The position numbers and the translations under genes were made by a program. Under the pieces are notes generated by a model that saw only the letters and a list, made by a program, of their open reading frames with translations, was not told the DNA's origin and did not search any database. DNA of 64,000 nt from Margaritifera margaritifera (Eukaryota > Mollusca > Bivalvia > Unionida > Margaritiferidae): NCBI GenBank assembly GCA_029931535.1, contig JAQPZY010001495.1:2764001-2828000 (forward strand). The letters run 5' to 3'. Of the stretch, positions 29,685 to 43,524 are shown one piece after another. Within the stretch, counting starts at the first letter, position 1, and each line of letters begins with the position of its first letter.

Positions 29685-32670
29685 CATAGATAGATATACA
29701 GATAGATACAGAGATAGATAGGTAGGTAGGTACATGCATGCATATAATACATACATACATACACAGAGATTCTGTACGTGTGCATGTGTGCAAACATGAG
29801 AATTTGTCTTTTTTTCAGTTAAGAATACGCCTGATTGTCATGAATTATTTAATTTGTTAAAGTTCTCCACGTATCATATAGACATTGCATGCTATTTTAA
29901 GCTAAATAAAGGACTGTTAAAATACAGAGTTTATTATGACCACGTGATATCAAAAAAAGTATTTTTTCTTTTATTACCAAACAAAAATGAGTTTTTTAAT
30001 TCAATGATTTATCTAGGTTTTATTTTACATTGCCTGTTTGATCTTCAAGTCAAAAGATTACGTGTAAACGAAATGGCTAAAGTAGGAAGGTGGTGTCTAT
30101 TTGTTAGGATTGACAACTTTAGTCCAATGGAAATAGAAGTTCATTTTTCATCCTTACTGATTTGTTTGAATGCACTTTTAAATCCTAGTTAATCGCTATC
30201 AGAGATCAGAAAGCTATCTATCTGGATGATACATACCAATTTTGATGAGCGTAGGTGAAGAAGGATATAGGTAAGGCGTAATCTTTTTAACTAGTTTAGT
30301 TCCAGCACTAAAAGACGGAGAAAAACAGAATATGCGATTGTGAAGTTTGGTCCTGGCATGTAAGGCAAATTGTTTTATATGTATTTTTGGGTTATTTTTA
30401 GACATATTTTGATGATATGTAAAAACAAAACACAATATGTGAATGTCATTTCAAGAGATATAATGCATGTATGTATGTATGATAGAAACATATATTCAAA
30501 GCAATTAGAAATATAGACCAATTTATAAATAAATCATTTTTCACGCGGTATTATTATGAATGTATTTCCATGTGTTCTAAAATGATGAGTTATTTTGTTT
30601 GGTTCACATCATCTTTCGGAAACATCATTATAGAGTCATTCTATGAATGACGTGTGCTGTTGCAGCGTTTTAATAAAGACAACTTTAAAAGAACATATGC
30701 AACCTACATGGACTCGTAGAGCTATTGATTTAGTATGATTTGATAGACAATTAGCCACTTTTCTTAAGGCAAAGCATGTACAGTTTTTTCATCTTTTTTC
30801 TGAAGAAAATGGCAATATTACAGCTTTTTCTTTCTTTGAGTAGATGTGAAATGCTAATGGGACTGGCAAACGGACGCTACACAAGAATTAATTTATAAAA
30901 CTGAAATGTAAGCTTACCGATGGACTGTGACCATGATGGTAATCTTTAATTAGCGTTTCTACTAAATCCCATACACAGAAATGTCTTTAACAAAAAAAGA
31001 AGAAGAAAATGGAAGTCGGGATATTAATTGCTGATAACACCTAAAACAGCTTGAGGAAAACGCTAAAGGTAATCCGAATGCAATTATATCCAGGATTTTG
31101 GTAAATAAGTCGCCTGATTTATTACCCATATGAAACTAGCTAAAACGACGATGCCCCTTATCACGTATGTTGGTATTTGGTATTTCTTATTATATCTGAT
31201 ATTTTGAACATGTATAAATCTTCTAACAGTGAACTACACAAAACAATGTTTTTCCACTAAAATAATGGCAGTAATTATTAAACGAAGCCTTAAAAAGAGG
31301 TATTAGTGTCATCGTTGCCAAGCAATTTTAAAGTATTTTAGAGGAGATCGAATATTTTCAAATTAACAATTTATTTTGCTGAATATTCCCATCCTCATTA
31401 TTGAAGAATTTCGATAATGTATTTCATCAGTGAAAGCAAAACGTTTCTACAGTGAGAGCAGATATCGAATATCACGCTATTAGGCCAACCCAAGGTCTCC
31501 GAAGATAGTTGAAAATATGACATGAGTGGATACAAATATTCCACATCACTAAAATGCACGCAAATGATATATAACCGTGTAACAACTGAAAAGGTAAAAG
31601 TGATAGACACGAAATGAATGGCTTGTCGTGTCATGTGGAGGATTATTTCATACAGAAATGTTATTTACCACGGCATGATGTGGATATAATCGAGAATAGA
31701 TTTTCAATTACTACCATATCTAGCCATAATCATTACGACGACGGAAGATCACATTCGTCTAGCCAGTGTAACATGTTGACTAGATTTCTATAAATTGGAA
31801 ATCCAATCTGCCCGACAAAGATCACTAAACATTTTCCGGTGTCCGTAAGACAGACATAATGTGATAGATCTTTGTTCACAAATTAAAGTTTGTAGAGAAA
31901 CAATGGAAATCCGTTATAATAAGATCAGAAGATAAACCCTAGAATTTGCTTGGACATGTCAATCTTCATGATTCATTTGCAGTAAATATATGTTTACGTT
32001 TCTCACTAAATATTGTGTGTGCTAAACAATTGGTGAAAATTAATCTTTCAAAATCCTTTCACCCCAGAAACGGGCGATACGTGATTGCAATGTTTAAAAC
32101 TGGGCGGATATAAGTCATACTTGCATCTTGTCATAAGATGCTTTAAAATAATATATACTAAAAAATTGTTTGAAGTCTTTCTGTACACTTTGATCATTTT
32201 ACTACCCTGACTGTCGAGAAAGAAGTTACATTTTTTTTTTTGGTAAGTCATATGCAAGCAACGGCTATATATAAGCACTCATTTCTTCTTCTGTATCTAT
32301 TGATTCTTTTCTATATGGCTCTTGCCAATGTTTCTTTGTCCTACACCCTAGTGAGTACACACCTGCACTTTCTCAACCTCGAATAAAGACCTGTGATGCT
32401 CAGAGGTAAGAGAAGTGAATCATATAAAAACTTTGTCTCGTTTATAAATTTTTAAGAATTTTTTCATAGTTTCTTTAATGACGGAAGTGATCAAAATCCA
32501 TCGAATCCTTTCCGCCCATTTCTATTTCGATCTAATGGACTATGCATGATGAACAAGTGCGACTACAGGACTACGCGTATTGCAAGCGGAAGTTGGATCA
32601 CTGACGACAGTACCTATAGATAGCACTGTATAAAACAAAATTTGACCTAAATAAAATGATAGTACTACAT
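29685..32670. other. Long AT-rich stretch without recognised genes
   Basis: Short GATA and CATA repeats at 29,685-29,765. A 112-codon frame (29854-30192) has no family features and no promoter context. Nothing else coding was seen on either strand up to the 49-bp repeat. Confidence 0.4.
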
Positions 32671-32671
32671 C

Positions 32672-33028
32672 TTTGATTTTATTTTGTATTACAAGCAATG
32701 CTATATAGAGTTGTCTGCACTTTGATTTTATTTTGTATTACAAGCAATGCTATATAGAGTTGTCTGCACTTTGATTTTATTTTGTATTACAAGCAATGCT
32801 ATATAGAGTTGTCTGCACTTTGATTTTATTTTGTATTACAAGCAATGCTATATAGAGTTGTTTGCACTTTGATTTTATTTTGTATTACAAGCAATGCTAT
32901 ATAGAGTTGTTTGCACTTTGATTTTATTTTGTATTACAAGCAATGCTATATAGAGTTGTTTGCACTTTGATTTTATTTTGTATTACAAGCAATGCTATAT
33001 AGAGTTGTTTGCACTTTGATTTTATTGC
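32672..33028. repeat. 49-bp minisatellite, about seven copies
   Basis: Period exactly 49 bp: unit starts at 32672, 32721, 32770, 32819, 32868, 32917, 32966, and a partial at 33015. Each contains TTTGATTTTATTTTGTATTA and CAAGCAATGCTATATAGAGT. The first three full copies end GTCTGCAC and the later ones GTTTGCAC, otherwise near-identical, so recent expansion. Confidence 0.95.
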
Positions 33029-33958
33029 TATCAAGGGGTCGATGGTGAGTTGTGAAGAAGGAAAAATCTAGCTCAAAACTTTAAATAAGTATATAGTTTC
33101 AAACTGAATCAGTTCAATGCATCATACAACAGTATAACTGTATGCATGAACATGACATACACAGTTATATAGTAGCCAACTGAAAACTATTTCTCTGACC
33201 TTCACAATAAAACGTCTTAGTAGTTTTGTTTGACGATCTGACAAAATATAAAAATATACTTTTTGAAGCCTTAAATATACGAAACAATATATATTAAATT
33301 ACATTTATGAAGTGTCAGCATGTCATAATAAGATTACTTACATAAATTGGCTGTTATTTCGGGTAAAGCAGCGAAACCTTTGCATCGACTAAATTATGCA
33401 AAATGTGCACACAAAAAACAAAGCAGAAATGACACGACGTATAATCATTGTAAATATACAAAACAAAGGTCACAAGGATGCAAAATATTTGATTTACGAA
33501 TCTGTTTTTCATCTAAAACTCGTTTTTAATGTCATAACCGAGATTCTTGTGATTCATATTTAAATTTAAGTGAATTCATTGATGAGGTTTGTTTATACTA
33601 TTTATATTCAACCACCTGTGATTCACCACATTGCATGGAACTTAATAAAGCAATAACATATAACCAATGTTTTTCCTCTGTCACTATTACATAATTCTTA
33701 AAATTTTCTAGTTTTAAGTCGACGATGGTACCTTCTTCAGTGATAATGGGATAATTCGTCCGTCTGCCAGTGTAATACTTTGCAGTACAATTCAATCCTG
33801 GGGGTCAAATTAAAGTCAGTTTGGCAAATGTGTAAAAACGTCTGGGGAAAATAGTTGTGCGTATAAATCAGACCTTCAATACAACTGTCAAATTGTTCAT
33901 GACATATTCGTAGAGCGTAGAAGCTTTGCGAAGTAAACGTAGTTCAACATCTTATCTG

Positions 33959-33962
<4 letters not shown>
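33029..33962. other. No recognisable feature
   Basis: AT-rich spacer with short chance frames only. Confidence 0.35.
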
Positions 33963-34010
<48 letters not shown>

Positions 34011-34020
34011 TGATAATAAT
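33963..34020. repeat. (AAT)n microsatellite, 3' tail of the adjacent minus-strand LINE
   Basis: TAATAATAA run ending in GATAATAATGACTTAAT. The same junction sequence appears at the equivalent end of the second LINE copy (48,362), so the trinucleotide repeat is probably the LINE 3' tail. Confidence 0.85.
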
Positions 34021-36830
34021 GACTTAATAGAGCGCTTATTCTTTTAAAAAGGTCTAAGGGCTTTACAACATAACGTTAACACATCAAGGCATTTAAAAAA
34101 AAACAGTTTGCATACAGACAACATGTAAAAACATGAAAATATCTCACAAACAATATCAAAGACAAATGAATTATTACACACAAAACAACATGAAACATGA
34201 ATTTGCAATACAGTTTCAATCTAACACTAATGGCCAATGGTAAATGACAAATTTTATTCTTGCTGGTGGAAAAGATGTGTCTTGAGAGTACTCTTGAATG
34301 AGATCGTTGTCTCTTTGTGTCTGAGATCAAGAGGCTATTCATTCCAAGTAGCTGGGCCCTGATAAGCAAATGAACGTTGTCCATATAACTTAGTTTAAAC
34401 CTTGGGAATACTAAGTTTACGAGTGTCCACGTGGGTGAGATCGGAGAGGTATTTCGGATCAGAAGCAGTCAATGAAGTATAACACAGAGAAGCGATTTTG
34501 TGCTTGATTCTACTGCGAACAGGTAGCCAGTGGAGTTTGTGAAGAAGTGGGGTGGTATGATCCGTTCTTGGTGCTCTAAGAATGATCCTTGCTGCAGTGT
34601 TTTGGATCATTTGTAGTTTCTGCAGAAGACACAGTGGCAGACCAGAAAGAAGAGCGTTACAATAGTCAAGTCTAGAGAGTACTAATGAACACACAAGGGT
34701 TTTTGTGGCATCAACTGTGAGAAGATTGCGAATAGTGATGATGCGTCTCAGCTCCAGGTATGCTGTTCTGCAAGTGTTCAGGACACGCTGGTGCAGTGAG
34801 AGGGAGCTATCAAAAGTAACACCTAGATTTCTAAGTGATTGTCTAAACTTAATGGGGGTGTCACTGATATTAATTGATTCTGGTAACAGGAGGGCTCGAG
34901 AAATTCGTTGCGGGGTAACAAGCATGGCTTCAGTTTTATCATCGTTCATTTGTAGCTTATTACACTTCATCCATGACTTAACATCAGAGATGCACTTCTC
35001 TATGCTTTGGATAGTGGAAGCGACTTCATTTTGACAGCTAGATTTGTTCAGTTGAGTGTCGTCGGCATACAGCTGGTGGGACACATGGTGGCAATTTATA
35101 ACGCTTGATAGGGGCTGAGTGTAATGAATAAAGAGAGCTGGTCCTAGAACCGAACCCTGAGGGCCACCGTAAGAAAGATTATCTGGGCTGGAATGTTTAT
35201 TATTTACTGAAACAATTTCGTTTCTGTCCGTTAGGTATGACTTGAACCATGATAAAGCAGTACTGTGGATGCCAAAAACGTGCTGCAGACGATGAAGAAA
35301 GATATCGTGGTCAGTTGTATCAAAGGCTGCGGATAAGTCAAGGAGTGTGAGAACTGAACTCTTACCGTCGTCCAAATAAGAAAGAAGGTCATTCGCAACT
35401 TTTAGGAGGGCAGTTTCAGTGCTGTGAGAGGGGCGATAAGCCGACTGGAAATTACTGATGAGATTATGTAAATTTAAGTGAGATGATATTTGAGACAGAA
35501 CAACTTTTTCTAGGAGTTTTGAAATGAATGAGAGGTTAGAGACAGGGCGATAGTTTTGCAAGTTTTTGGGGTCAAGGGTTGGCTTTTTCAAAAGGGGCTT
35601 TACAATAGCAGTTTTAAAAAGTGATGGAATAACACCGGTAGAAAGAGAAGTATTTATGACGTTGGTCAGAGCAGGCAATACAGCATCCAAACACTCAAAT
35701 AGCAGTGATGTAGGAATTGGATCTAGTTCACATGACTTTGGGGCGTACTTCTTTAGGACTGTTCGTAGAAAATCCATAGATACAGGCTGAAATGTTGTGA
35801 ATGGAAGTTGTTGAAATTCTGTATCATAGCTATAGGGTGAGGATGGGTCAGATTGTCTGATGCCGTCAAGTTGATCTCTGATAGTTTTCACTTTGTCGTG
35901 GAAGAAATTTCCAAACTGATCTGGTAGACTGTCTGGGGAGGCTGTGGTTGGAAGTGGTGTAGGTTTGTTCTTCGCTAATAATTTGTCTGTGATGCAGAAA
36001 AGCTGTTTGCAGCTGCTACTTGCAGTGATTTTTGTACTGAAATAGGTGGATTTTGCTGCATGCACTATATTGGTGACATTACTTTTGACAGCTTCATAAA
36101 TCTGCTTATATACTGTCAGACCAGATGACAGTCACAATCTCTCGGCTTTACGGCGTTCCCTCTTGGCAGCACATAGATTGTCGCTTATGCTGCTGTACCA
36201 TGGAGCACATTTCGTCACAGAGACCGACTTGAGGTTGTAGGGGCATGCTTATCAAGCATTGAACGCAGGCAATTGTGGGATTGTTCCGCAGTGGGATTTT
36301 TTTACAGCTGTTAGGTTTGAACTGATGTCGTTGGATAGTTGAGTTTTGTTAATCAAGCTGATGTTCCGTTTTGAAGTGTAAACAGGTGGTGGGTATGGGA
36401 CAGACAGATCAAGGAGGCATATGATGCACAGGTGGTCTGATGTTAGTTCACGGGAGACAGTGGTGGATCTCAAAACATCATCGTCAGGTCTGTACACAAT
36501 CCAGTCTAATATGTGGCCGCCTCATGTGGGTTGGTATGCTAACTGAATGTATCAGGTTGAAAATGTTAATATAGTCTAAGAGTTTTGACACATGCGGGTT
36601 TATAGGGCAGTCGAAATGGAAGTTGAAATCTCCTAGAATCATTAAGCTGCTATTGGTGGAATTACAAAATTCAAGGAGGGCTGGAAATTGTTCCAAAAAC
36701 AGAGAATCAGATAACTTATTTTTTCGACTAGGTGGTGGGCGATCGAGGCAAAAGAAATGGACCGACCTTTTCTGCAGTGTTAGAGTTGCTTGAACTAGTT
36801 CAAAAGATGCTTTCAAAAGGACAATAATAT
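34021..36830 (-). mobile_element. CR1/L2-like non-LTR retrotransposon, endonuclease and RT
   Basis: Read leftward. The endonuclease end lies at 36816-36484 (SLMILGDFNFHFD; THMRRPHIRLD, with a shift) and 36497-36252 (YRPDDDVLR, then the catalytic SDH in LTSDHLCI). After a decayed gap a long frame at 36065-34395 (556 codons) carries the reverse transcriptase: KSCELDPIPTSLLFECL, NYRPVSNLSFISKLLEKVV, TLLDLSAAFDTTDH, GGPQGSVLGPALF and the catalytic YADDTQL, then a thumb and C-terminal domain. A nonsense codon near 34,395 and a 33-bp deletion at about 34,428 distinguish it from the copy at 48.4 kb. The 3' UTR and (AAT)n tail follow at 34,390-33,963. Nearly full RT, defective endonuclease. Confidence 0.85.
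34395..36065 (-). pseudogene. Reverse transcriptase of the minus-strand LINE
   Basis: The longest open frame in the window, 556 codons. It has all RT blocks, including YADD. The TAA ending it is a substitution: the copy at 48,7xx keeps a Lys codon there and continues about 35 codons further. An in-frame 33-bp loss removes 11 residues near the C-terminus relative to that copy. The first ATG (36065) is within the ORF2 protein, so the protein lacks its normal endonuclease N-terminus. Confidence 0.82.
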
Positions 36831-37181
36831 CAAAGATCTATTTAATAGATCTAGTTTTCAATTTTAGGTTCATCTATTTGGAATAAATTACATAATTGTA
36901 TATTATGGTGAATGCTAGCCATTTTAACACGTTTCATTTTAAACGACATCTAACCTCCTTGGACTACTAAAATAAAGGGGGATTGGACTCCTATAACCGT
37001 TACTAAAATATACTCTCGGCAAAATTAGAGTTTGGTATAGCTTATACTTTTTTATAATGTTGATTTGAAGAAATAAATGTACATATTAAATTATGTTTAC
37101 TCAGTCGAATACATTAGTTAGAGTAAACATGACTGTGTAAGCTCTTTTTAATTTGTAACTATTTAAACACAGTTGATTAAG

Positions 37182-37183
<2 letters not shown>

Positions 37184-37231
<48 letters not shown>
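37184..37231. repeat. (CT)n microsatellite
   Basis: Unbroken CTCT run of about 48 bp. Confidence 0.95.
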
Positions 37232-37236
<5 letters not shown>

Positions 37237-38867
37237 GACATCCCTTTCTGTGTTTCGTTAAAAATTCTCAGAAAGTCAGCTGTGGTAAGGTAATGATACA
37301 AACTTGGTAACGGACTCATTTTCCTTCCATTTCAGCAGTATTGCATGATTCAAGGCAACTTTCAAGAAAAGCTTCAGTCTGCAAGGGACAAAATTATACA
37401 AATACGGCTATCAGGGTCTCGTGGTTTGCTATTAGCTCCGTTAGGCCCGAGCTTATATTTCTGACGAACTGACTAGATAAGGGACCATTCTGTCCTTCAT
37501 AGTTTTGAGGAACACGATAAGGAGTTTGGGGGACACGATAAGGCGAAGCTACTTTGAATATCATTGAGAATACTGATTTTGCAGAACATTTATTGAACAT
37601 TTTTCATTTTTATCCGGTCCCGTTTTAACTGGATCCCACTTCCAGCAAGCTGGAATTCTAACGACTTACTGTAATAGTATTTATGATTTGCTGAAGCTTT
37701 GAAAATAACATTTATATCAGCCTTACTGGATAGGTTTCAAGTAAACATAATCATGAAAAAAAATTGTTGTATGCGGATACTAAGGTAGACCGAATTATTA
37801 TAATAAAGCGCAATATGATGAAGAATAAAGTTAAAGTTGCTAAAATAGTGCATACAATACAGATATTATTTAAAATATCTCGAAAATATTCAACCTGTGA
37901 TTTAAAAATATGACAATATTAACAGGAATTTAATTCTCACACTTTCATTGTCATCAACACGTGTCTATTTATTACGAAAATGTGCATATATGTAATTTGA
38001 ACACGTTTGCTAGTTTAGAGTAGATTGTTTCAGTTCACATACTAATTTATAAACACTTCAACAGTTAAAAAGAGAATAATGCATGACCTTATATCCAGTT
38101 TCCTGTGTCTTGGAATTTGCTTTCTATTATTTTGTTATTACCTTAGAGAAGTCGTGATGCTAAAAACGTTCGCAACTTCCATGCCAAACCGCTCACGATA
38201 TGTGTGTGACCCTCTTTGTATGATCCGGACAATAACAGACAAACAACTGCAAGACAGGGGTAACACGGTTTAGCCTGACCCATCTCAATTAGCTGTTTCT
38301 ACCAAGAGTTTGATTAACTGTCCTAATTTGATTCACCTTGTGGTTCTAGAAGTGGAAAACAGATCAGTTTCTTCGGTCGTCAAGGTCTGCAATATTAGTC
38401 TGTAACCGAGAGACATGAATTCTCATAATTTAATCTTATTTTGTGTCTGTAGGAGTGAATAATAATTGTCGTATGTTAATCTAGTTTGTTTGTTTTATTA
38501 TGCTATTATCTTCAGAGAGAAAGGTCGAGGCACAGTAGAAGTAAACATCTTTAGTCAGGACTGGTTTACGATTTGCATACCATCAAAAGCAGACGAAAAT
38601 GGATGGCAGAGATATGTTGATGAGGAAATGAACACATAATTGGGAATGCATAGATTTAAGTCCTAAAAGATAAATTTTGCATTGTGTGTTTGTTCTACAC
38701 TTTTGTTCTGAAAACCAAACAACAGAAGTATGCGGTAGAGTGAACTTTGAATATTCACAAACAAAGCACCTAAATATAGTTACAATCTATAACTAAAACT
38801 ATGCTACCATTACCAGTCTATTATTAAATGTAGTAGTGAAAGTATAAACAGCAATAACAGCACAAGT

Positions 38868-38906
38868 AGTAGTAGTAGTAGCAGCAATATTACTAGTAGT
38901 AGTAAG
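38868..38906. repeat. (AGT)n trinucleotide repeat
   Basis: AGTAGTAGTAGTAG with AGCAGCAAT and ACTAGTAGT interruptions; a shorter AGT run recurs near 38,970. Confidence 0.8.
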
Positions 38907-41900
38907 AATGACCATACCGACTATAACAAGTAAGAAATCTCTTCCAGTACATTTTAAAGTTTATTTCAGTAGTAGTAGTAGTTGTAATAGTAAGTATTAC
39001 TATACCGACAATTACAACTGAGAAAATATCTTCCAGTACATCGTAAAGTTTGTTTAGCTTTCCTTTGGTACAAGAATAAAGAAAATAAAAAGTCTTGTAG
39101 ATGTATGCTGTCTTTCACATATAATACATTTAGACCTCCCAGTTTTATTTATGCAATCTGAGGTAAAAATCTGACAACGGTATTAAAGTACTCCATCGAA
39201 TGCGGAGACAGAATTTCCAAGCGTGGATAATATTAAACATTATTTGCCTACCCTGTGAAACATGTATATAAAGGGGACTTTTCTTCCACTTTTTCATCTT
39301 ATTGAAAATATGGATTAAAGACAAATACAATGCACGTTCTTTTACTTTTTACCTAAATACGCATTAGCTTTTTTTATTGTCTGATGAGATAAATTATATG
39401 TTTATATTTGGGTCCAATGTATTATCCTTGGTGACGTCATGTGTGAGGATCTATGGTTGTTTGTAATTAAGGATACTATCATTGTTACGATTTAGGTCCC
39501 CAAGTACATCAGTCCCCATGAGTGCTCTTTATACTTAATGTTGATGGAATATGTACTTATACCTATTTGAAGAGTATATATTTTTATGCGAGGGAATGCC
39601 TCTGTAAAATAAATACATTCCATATTATATCTTCCAAATCATTAATATCACCACAAGGCTCAATGAATACAAAATTTATAAGTTGAAAATTAATATATTG
39701 CTCCATACGCATTCAGTCATGCACTTGTATTCTAAAAAGCAGATTACAAAAGGAATGTTTGGACTGATAAACATCGTTTTTTCTTTCAAATCATTCAAGA
39801 ACTCTATGGTAATTTGATATAAGTTCATATCCAGATTGATATGTTTTCCTAGACGGACTAAAGTTATATTTAGAGATCAATTTACTCCCAAGTTATGTAT
39901 TTATTTCGCTTTTTAAACCAAAACGCCATTAATTTACAATTACGTTTGTCTGTGCTATATTCATTCTCCTAAAAGAAGACATTTTCCTCATCTAATTTGA
40001 ACAAAAGTCTAGCTTCTATATTTGCGCTTGAGATGTTCAGTTTATTTCAAATCATTTTTCTTTCTTATTACGAGTTAAATTTGGAAGAATATCAATGTTT
40101 CCGTCAATTATGACAGTCTATATGAATCAAAGACGAAGTGAACTTATTGTCGCGAAACTATGATCTGGAGGGATGTTGAACATATTCAACGGAGAGAAGT
40201 TGCAAAAGTAGCTTTTTGCGGAAGAAACATGTCTAAATATTACAATAATTTTGCAAATATTTCTAACTGCCCCCTTGAGCATTGTACAAACACGATCAAC
40301 ATCACGAAAAAGCAGAAATGTATCGACAGATCTTATTACGACCAATTGATTAGAGAATAAACTCAGACATCAATAGCTTGGTAAGTGAGATGAAGGCAAT
40401 TTAAATTTTTTAAAAAATCACTGGAAAACTATGGCACTTAAGAATGACTGTTATCACAGTTACAGAAAGATATGAATGATGAAATCCAACAAATCAAAAA
40501 TGGTCCATGAAATCGGCCTTCTCAAAGAAAACGAATAACACATAGATCACGAGCAGAATGAGCGAATGGAGGAATAATGTAATTGTTGGATAGTAAGGTA
40601 GACAGAACAACAGGCCGGTAAGAGCACCTGGATATGGCTCCAACTGGAAGAACTATAGAAAGAAACAGAAGGATTGGTAATGGCAAGGCAGTACCAGACA
40701 CCTATAACCAATAAAGTGAAAGCAAATGTACAAGATCCAGAGGTCTCACCATAGTGTAGTATTTGAAAGAGTAAGTGAAACAAGTTGGCGAGGGATCCTT
40801 GGATAGAAGTCAGATGGGGGCCCAGGTGGCGAAGGTCCCTAGAGCTCCTGCATTTCAAGTGTTTCGATGGTATACTTTTAATCATACAGCTGTAAAGAAA
40901 ACTTACTCTTGCTCATTTCGGGGGAGGAGGGCGTAAGGGGGGGGGCAAGAGTGGGAGCGCCTGCTCCCCCACCCACAAACCGCCCCTGATGTGTAAATAA
41001 TTTGGGTCAGACCGACAAGTAGTGCGATCAGATGGAAGAGAAAATACTTGACAAATGGCAGTCAAATATCGTGTGGGACCTCAATATCTAGACCAGGAGG
41101 CCGGTCATAGAAGTGTTTGACAACACAAGCAACCTGACCTTCATAATATGTATAAAGGTACCAAGGGAATTTCACGGCAAACATAATTCACACGAAGAAA
41201 CATTTCCGAAGTTTGAAAAGCTTTATCAATTGCGATTTTTAACCATAAATTCAATTTTCTGCATCAATTACACACGAAGTAATTTTGTATAAAACGCAAG
41301 CAGAAGAAAGCGTTTTAATAATTCTACGCTTGGGACAAATTATAAACAACTAAGACTATGAAAAACTAGGCGAAAGAAGACTTGATCCAACGTATGGGAA
41401 ACTCGGCCTAATCAGAAATCAATCGGCTCCATGTAAGATTACGCGGATTAATTTTAGATGACATCTCATACCAGTATATAGTTAGAATTATTCGAACCAG
41501 GAGACAAAAACTAGCATCTTAGAATCTAACATATGTTCGAACGTTATTCGGGGCAACTACAACCGTTTTGAATAACATTTAGCAATGAGGTAAAGAACAC
41601 TAAGCTGACTTAACCATGGTTGACGTAAACTTTGCTGAAGACAACAGCCACCTTGAACCTAATTGATTGACACGTACAAACTCAAAGTTCAAGAAAGACA
41701 CCACCAAAAACCACATTATGAGTTACAGAAGATCTATATCTTGTTACCAAAAAAGCGCTAAGCTCCCATTTCGTCGGCATGATATAGCCAATAATGTGTT
41801 AAAAGTGTCGTTAAACCAGCAAAACAAATCAAATTGCACCGGGAAAGAAAGAGGACTGTTTGAAAGACATTAGTGTCTCGGAGGAATAATTAGGATTTAT

Positions 41901-42106
41901 AGAGAAATTATAATGTGGTGTCAGTATTGCATGTCGAATGTTTGACATTTTGACATACATATATACTGCAAGAAAATCGATATACAACTCCAAGCAATAA
42001 AAGTCAAAGGCTCTAATATTAATACTTGGCGAAGAATAAATTTTTGAACGAATTTATGTTTAGTGTCATTACCGTATATACTCGGGTATAATCTGAGTCC
42101 AAATGC

Positions 42107-42253
42107 AAACAACATAGACCCTGATCTGCCTTCGCATAATGGGCCTGCAGATTAGGATCTATGTTGTTTGTTCTACTGATTAGTCCTTACAAACTGCATA
42201 GACCCAGATCTGCCGGCGCATTATGCGACGGCAGATCTGCGTCTATGCAGTTT
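42107..42253. repeat. Two adjacent related palindromes (hairpin pair)
   Basis: Palindrome 1 (42107-42169) starts AAACAACATAGACCCTGATC and ends GGATCTATGTTGTTT. Palindrome 2 (42191-42253) starts AAACTGCATAGACCCAGATC and ends GATCTGCGTCTATGCAGTTT. Palindrome 2 has arms of about 25 bp with one mismatch, and its centre (CGCATTATGCG) is itself nearly palindromic. Both share ATAGACCC and GATCTGCC, so one derives from the other. No gene is adjacent. Could be a miniature transposon, recombination product or hairpin RNA source. Confidence 0.88.
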
Positions 42254-42679
42254 ACAGTTGGTATAGGGTTAGAATTTACAATGAACTTCTTTATTGTCTT
42301 TCTGACAGAATACAATCATACCTGTTATTTGTAAAAAAAAAAGGACCGAGGTCCCAATCCAACCATTCACGAATATATATAAATTGTCCCTTCAGAAACT
42401 GTGTATGCAATTCAGTTTTGGTAACATACAACTTCCTAATCGGTCCTAGCAGTTCAATAACGTAAACAAAACACAGAGATTTTGTAAGTACATATAAGTA
42501 TATAAATAAAAGTAGTAGTTAGATAGTTGTGCGTACTGTGCCACTTAACCTGTTCTGTCCACTTTAAACCGGATAAGCAGTTTTCATCCACTTAAACCAG
42601 TTTCCAAAACGTTTGAACTAAGATATGACCATCCGTCATTTTATTCTTGTAAAACGCAAGACAATCCCATTCCTATCTT

Positions 42680-42900
42680 CCAAATTTTATGAAAAATTCC
42701 TGACTACTAACCATCCCCCTACGCGACTGACTTTATAAATTTTACTGACAACACTAGGTCAGTGAAATTCATAATTTATGAAAAATCCAAATCCACCGAC
42801 CGTAAACGTTTTATGAAAACCCCCACAGCACTGACGGTCAAATTTTATGAAAAATCGCCACTGACCTTCAAATTTGAATAAAAGCCATGACTACCCACAC
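42680..42900. repeat. Degenerate tandem repeat, AATTTTATGAAAAATCC motif
   Basis: Four to six loosely spaced copies (about 30-33 bp apart) of TTTATGAAAA followed by a C-rich part and CTGAC. It lies just outside the third set of Polinton-like fragments and might be part of an element end. Confidence 0.5.
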
Positions 42901-43524
42901 CTACTATATTTTCGCATAAACACCTAAAAGTTATTAAAACCAAAAAGATAGGATAAAAAGCCATCGCCTATCACCCAATGTTATTATTGTCCTGTAACAT
43001 TGATTAATAAATTAACGAGTTTGAGCCAAATTATTCTCACGGAATTTTAAGACTTCTTGATTTATTAAGTCTTTTTAAGATTTCCAAATATGCAAGGAGT
43101 TGAACATAGGCTATTTTTGTCAATAAAGGCATGATTTCACTGCAAAAATGACCATTGATATGTATATGTTTGTTATCAAGATAGATTTGGTAGTAATGCA
43201 CTTATATCGTTTCCATGAAAACAAACAATAGTTACACTAATTGAACGGTCTCCCTTTAATAACACTACTCTGCCCTCATTCAGTGACCATTGAAATGCGA
43301 ATTTCATAATAAAATGTTTTTTGATAGTTTTTCTTTAAATATTAACATAAATATATGTTCCAGAGAAATTTAATTTAAATACTAAGTTGTGCAATAAATG
43401 ATGTTGGTTTATCTGTTATAAATCAGCATATAATGATACAGTTTCGATAAAATCAATACGAGTGTGATGAAACGTATATCTAATACATAGCTATGCTTCA
43501 AATATTTATATAAGGATATACAAA

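Larger units (their letters stand above)
36831..42106. other. Long AT-rich stretch without recognised genes
   Basis: Contains a (CT)n run at 37,184-37,231 and AGT-type trinucleotide runs near 38,868-38,990. It also contains a G-rich patch near 40,921-40,945 and only short chance frames. No coding or RNA feature could be supported on either strand. Confidence 0.4.

Noticed and set aside
29854..30192. 112-codon plus-strand frame
   Set aside because: No recognisable motif, AT-driven hydrophobic composition, no neighbouring gene signals.
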